A stretch of DNA of 64,000 bases from Trebonia kvetii (lineage in GTDB: Bacteria; Actinomycetota; Actinomycetes; Streptosporangiales; Streptosporangiaceae). The stretch lies in the NCBI RefSeq assembly GCF_007827045.1, contig NZ_RPFW01000005.1, positions 453,835 to 517,834 of the forward strand, read 5' to 3'. Shown here piece after piece: positions 63,338 to 64,000 of this stretch (position 1 is its first letter; each line of letters begins with the position of its first letter). Below the pieces are notes generated by a model that saw only the letters and a list, made by a program, of their open reading frames with translations, was not told the origin of the DNA and searched no databases. Made by a program: the position numbers and the translations under genes.

Positions 63338-64000
63338 ATGACCCGCATGAGCATCGGACGCACAATTGCGGGCGGACTCGCCGCGCTGGCCGTGACGACA
63401 GCACTCTGCGGCTGTGCCTCGAGCGGCGGCCCCTTCGCAGGCACTTCACCGGACGGATCCGGGGGCGTGGTCGACCAGACCCTGGCCCGCAGTTCCGCCC
63501 TGGCATCCGCACTGGACTCGATACCGGACCTGCCTAATGTCTCGGTGGCGTTCACCGACTGGGCCATGCTCGGCCATCGGGCGGCAACGAACCCGAACGC
63601 GGCCCCGTTCGCCGAAGAGCTGCTCTGGGGCGACAACGAAATGGAAAAGGACCTGGGCATCAGATCCACGAGCGCGGACTGGGAGATCGACCTGTGGCCC
63701 GCGGGCGGCGGTGCCGGAACGTTCGTGCTGGGCTTTGACGGGCACACCGATCTGGCCGACGTGGCGGACAGGCTGACCCGGTTCGGCTATCGCGCTAACG
63801 GGCCGATCTTCACCGGCTCGTTCGACCGACGGCACATGTGGACGCTGGGGATGCGCAACATCGGCATCGACCCGGGGCGGCAGTTGCTTGTCGGCGGTCC
63901 GGACGCGAGCGCGGTCCGGTCCGTGCTCGCGGGCTCAGGCAGCCCACTCGGGCATGCCGGTTCTGTGACCCCGTTGCTCGCACTGGCCGCGGCCAGGCTC
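63338..64000 (+). CDS. Putative lipoprotein, 3'-truncated by window end
   Basis: The frame from ATG 63338 stays open to the window end, giving 221 residues. A signal peptide (MTRMSIGRTIAGGLAALAVTTALCGC) with lipobox LCGC (lipidated Cys26) indicates export and membrane anchoring. The mature part (LDSIPDLPNVSVAFTDW...ADVADRLTRFGY) resembles actinobacterial hypothetical lipoproteins of unknown function. ATG 63347 would also be possible. It follows the SDR by 77 bp, and relationship to the pathway is unclear. Confidence 0.75.
   Translation, partial: MTRMSIGRTIAGGLAALAVTTALCGCASSGGPFAGTSPDGSGGVVDQTLARSSALASALDSIPDLPNVSVAFTDWAMLGHRAATNPNAAPFAEELLWGDNEMEKDLGIRSTSADWEIDLWPAGGGAGTFVLGFDGHTDLADVADRLTRFGYRANGPIFTGSFDRRHMWTLGMRNIGIDPGRQLLVGGPDASAVRSVLAGSGSPLGHAGSVTPLLALAAARL

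Noticed and set aside
1..64000. KstR-type (AACnnGTT) regulon sites and tRNA or rRNA genes
   Set aside because: No convincing KstR-type palindrome in the control regions inspected, and no tRNA or rRNA signature was seen by eye; a covariance-model scan was not possible here.

Overview
The window is a very GC-rich actinobacterial chromosome segment. Codons are strongly G/C-ending, GTG and TTG starts are frequent, and it carries a conservon-type module (sensor kinase, Roadblock, DUF742, small GTPase) plus a folP2-like/gpgS pair like that of mycobacteria. No rRNA, tRNA or CRISPR array was seen. The genus cannot be fixed from sequence alone; a soil filamentous actinomycete of the Frankia/Streptosporangiales/Pseudonocardiales kind would fit.

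Layout. 1-9.7 kb: acyl-CoA activation and beta-oxidation genes (two AMP-forming ligases, an acyl-CoA dehydrogenase, a double-hotdog dehydratase, two SnoaL/NTF2-like proteins) around a GntR/FCD regulator, interrupted by a lone TnpB element at 1.6-2.95 kb. 8.6-19.7 kb: a complete set of HsaA-HsaG-like ring-cleavage enzymes plus a KstD-like dehydrogenase, with an IclR regulator and two divergent paralogous cupins. The hsaF-hsaG-hsaE operon divergent from kstD matches the order in the mycobacterial cholesterol locus. 19.1-24.8 kb: a molybdopterin oxidoreductase, a histidine phosphatase, an MFS exporter and its TetR regulator. 24.9-37.9 kb: redox and hydrolytic accessory genes (mycofactocin-type SDR, luciferase-like oxidoreductase, EthD protein, cyclase-family hydrolase, MarR, several SDRs, carboxymuconolactone-decarboxylase-like protein, epoxide hydrolase), ending in a Baeyer-Villiger monooxygenase-SDR-SDR-P450-ferredoxin operon. 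38.2-44.5 kb: a single 1245-residue protein fusing all four LivH-LivM-LivG-LivF transporter parts, followed by two esterases. 44.6-48.5 kb: the conservon. 48.6-55.2 kb: a fused E1 alpha-beta 2-oxoacid dehydrogenase, a CoA ligase, an SDR, an acyl-CoA dehydrogenase and a divergent TetR regulator. 55.2-64 kb: a crotonase and a CaiB-like protein with odd domain orders, an amidohydrolase, folP2-like, gpgS, a citrate-synthase homologue lacking both catalytic histidines, an SDR and a lipoprotein cut by the window end.

How it fits together. I infer a catabolic island for a steroid- or terpenoid-like polycyclic compound: uptake (Liv fusion), side-chain activation and beta-oxidation (ligases, dehydrogenases, dehydratase, crotonase), ring oxidation (KstD, P450/ferredoxin, BVMO, HsaAB) and meta-cleavage (HsaC, D, E, G, F) to pyruvate and an acyl-CoA. 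KshAB and KstR-type sites are absent. Instead a 14-bp palindrome ACYGACYRGTCRGT occurs at ten intergenic places, including two perfect copies beside the TetR gene at 54.5 kb. A second, 7-5-7 palindrome marks the three hsa promoter regions and may be the IclR operator. Several repeat families (dispersed G-run element, 15-bp minisatellites) lie in or near coding sequences.
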